From an uncultured Collinsella sp. (lineage in GTDB: Bacteria > Actinomycetota > Coriobacteriia > Coriobacteriales > Coriobacteriaceae), in assembly GCA_958451615.1 (NCBI GenBank), contig CAUDQR010000001.1:124001-188000 (forward strand): a DNA stretch of 64,000 bases. Reading direction: 5' to 3'. The notes beneath the pieces were generated by a model. It was not told where the DNA came from and did not search any database. It saw only the letters and a list, made by a program, of their open reading frames with translations. The translations under genes were made by a program, and so were the position numbers. Shown here piece after piece: positions 63,450 to 64,000 of the stretch (the first letter of the stretch is position 1; every line of letters starts with the position of its first letter).

Positions 63450-64000
63450 TTACGCTACAAAGAAGTAGACGAGGAAGGCAAGGGCTGCGATCCACATGAG
63501 CGGCTTGATCTTGGAGGCCTCGCCCTTAAAGAGCGCGACGATCACGTAGGCGATAAAGCCCAGACCGATGCCGGCGGAGATGGAGTAGGTGAAGGGCACG
63601 CCGGCGACAATCATGAACGCCGGGAAACCCTGCGACACGTCGGACCAGTCGATCTCGGAGGCCTCGCTCATCATGAGGTAGCCGACGTAGACCAGGGCAC
63701 CGCAGGTGGCGGCACTGGAAACGATGGTGACGATGGGGGAGAAGAACGCGGCGAGAATGAACAGCACGCCGGTGGTGACGGAGGTGAGGCCCGTGCGACC
63801 ACCGTCGGCAGCGCCAGAGGTGGACTCGACGAAGGTAGTGATGGAGGAGACGCCCATAAAGCCACCGGCAGCAGCGGCCACGGAGTCGACGACCAGGATG
63901 GGACGGATGTCCTCGACATTGCCGTCCTCGGTCAGGAACTCGCCCTGCTTGGCGACGGCCATCGCGGTGCCCATGGTGTCGAAGAAGTCGCTCATGAGCA
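63450..64000 (-). CDS. NCS2-family purine (guanine/hypoxanthine-type) permease, C-terminal part, partial
   Basis: The gene runs off the right edge; about 183 C-terminal residues are visible, with the frame open to the edge. Features of the AzgA/PbuG-like branch are DFFDTMGTAMAVAKQGEFL and VVDSVAAAAGGFMGVSSITTFVESTSGAADGGRTGLTSV, followed by helices and a tail ending in the WIAALAFLVYFFVA segment. These transporters import guanine, hypoxanthine or adenine with protons. The 3' end was copied into the tandem duplication downstream. Confidence 0.9.
   Translation of the reverse strand, partial: LMSDFFDTMGTAMAVAKQGEFLTEDGNVEDIRPILVVDSVAAAAGGFMGVSSITTFVESTSGAADGGRTGLTSVTTGVLFILAAFFSPIVTIVSSAATCGALVYVGYLMMSEASEIDWSDVSQGFPAFMIVAGVPFTYSISAGIGLGFIAYVIVALFKGEASKIKPLMWIAALAFLVYFFVA

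Larger units (their letters stand above)
61455..63495. repeat. Tandem duplication, upstream unit
   Basis: Spans surface gene A, its leader (with GGGCCTAT and GGCGGTAGTGCCGTTTGGAG shared with the other unit), the terminator and the end of the intact permease. This is the likely source unit because it holds the permease tail in its full gene. Confidence 0.85.

Overview
The window reads as a chromosomal segment of a GC-rich Gram-positive actinobacterium, most likely of the Coriobacteriia and closest to Collinsella. This rests on high GC with strong AGGAGG-type ribosome sites, actinobacterial -10 elements (TACAAT/GACAAT), LAxTG-type surface anchors, and many copies of a short palindrome (ATGTGACAAAGGGAC and its mirror) that I associate from memory with Collinsella. 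The taxonomic call is inference, since no rRNA or marker gene is present. No prophage, insertion sequence, CRISPR array, rRNA or tRNA was seen.

Region 1 (1-6.35 kb): the 3' end of guaA, then a thiol/electron-transfer block. A two-component system (minus strand) is divergent from a 48-aa CXXC membrane microprotein, a polyferredoxin-type 4Fe-4S membrane protein and a TlpA-like redoxin lipoprotein. After a terminator come a truncated rhodanese remnant and a CoA-disulfide-reductase-like flavoprotein with its own rhodanese domain. Region 2 (6.4-20 kb): a large MacB-like ABC transporter, two membrane proteins of unknown role, a palindrome-rich 0.5 kb gap, then dus, glutaredoxin, an XRE/Zn-ribbon/TipAS regulator, trmO, a MalY-type aminotransferase, a NimA/PPOX-like flavoprotein and a BvgS-like hybrid kinase.

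Region 3 (20-36 kb): ion channels (K+ and ClC), a LOG-family hydrolase, a GntR/ABC-2 operon with its operator, prfC, a VUT transporter plus SDR, ung, EamA and LysR divergent pair, MATE pump, rlmA, rsmJ, a GNAT acetyltransferase and small proteins. Region 4 (36-46 kb): a TetM-like ribosomal GTPase, two paralogous AAA ATPases facing each other across a UvrA-like protein, trmL, a CobW GTPase, a cysteine-less ArsC/Spx-like protein and an FMN reductase. Palindromes are densest here and often contain or touch stop codons.

Region 5 (46-64 kb): two c-di-GMP proteins (GGDEF-PAS-GGDEF and GGDEF-PAS-GGDEF-GGDEF-EAL), a patatin-like lipase, a TPP-riboswitch-controlled thiamine salvage operon (thiM, MTH1187 family, thiE), a HAD phosphatase, a LysR regulator with its dyad and a MetE-like methyltransferase, a uracil/xanthine permease, an esterase, and two tandem LAxTG-anchored beta-helix surface proteins. 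The surface-gene pair arose by a tandem duplication of about 2.06 kb that also copied the last codons of the neighbouring purine permease, leaving a visible scar.

Starts were moved from the longest ORF to the best ribosome-binding site where these disagreed; each case is stated in its entry.
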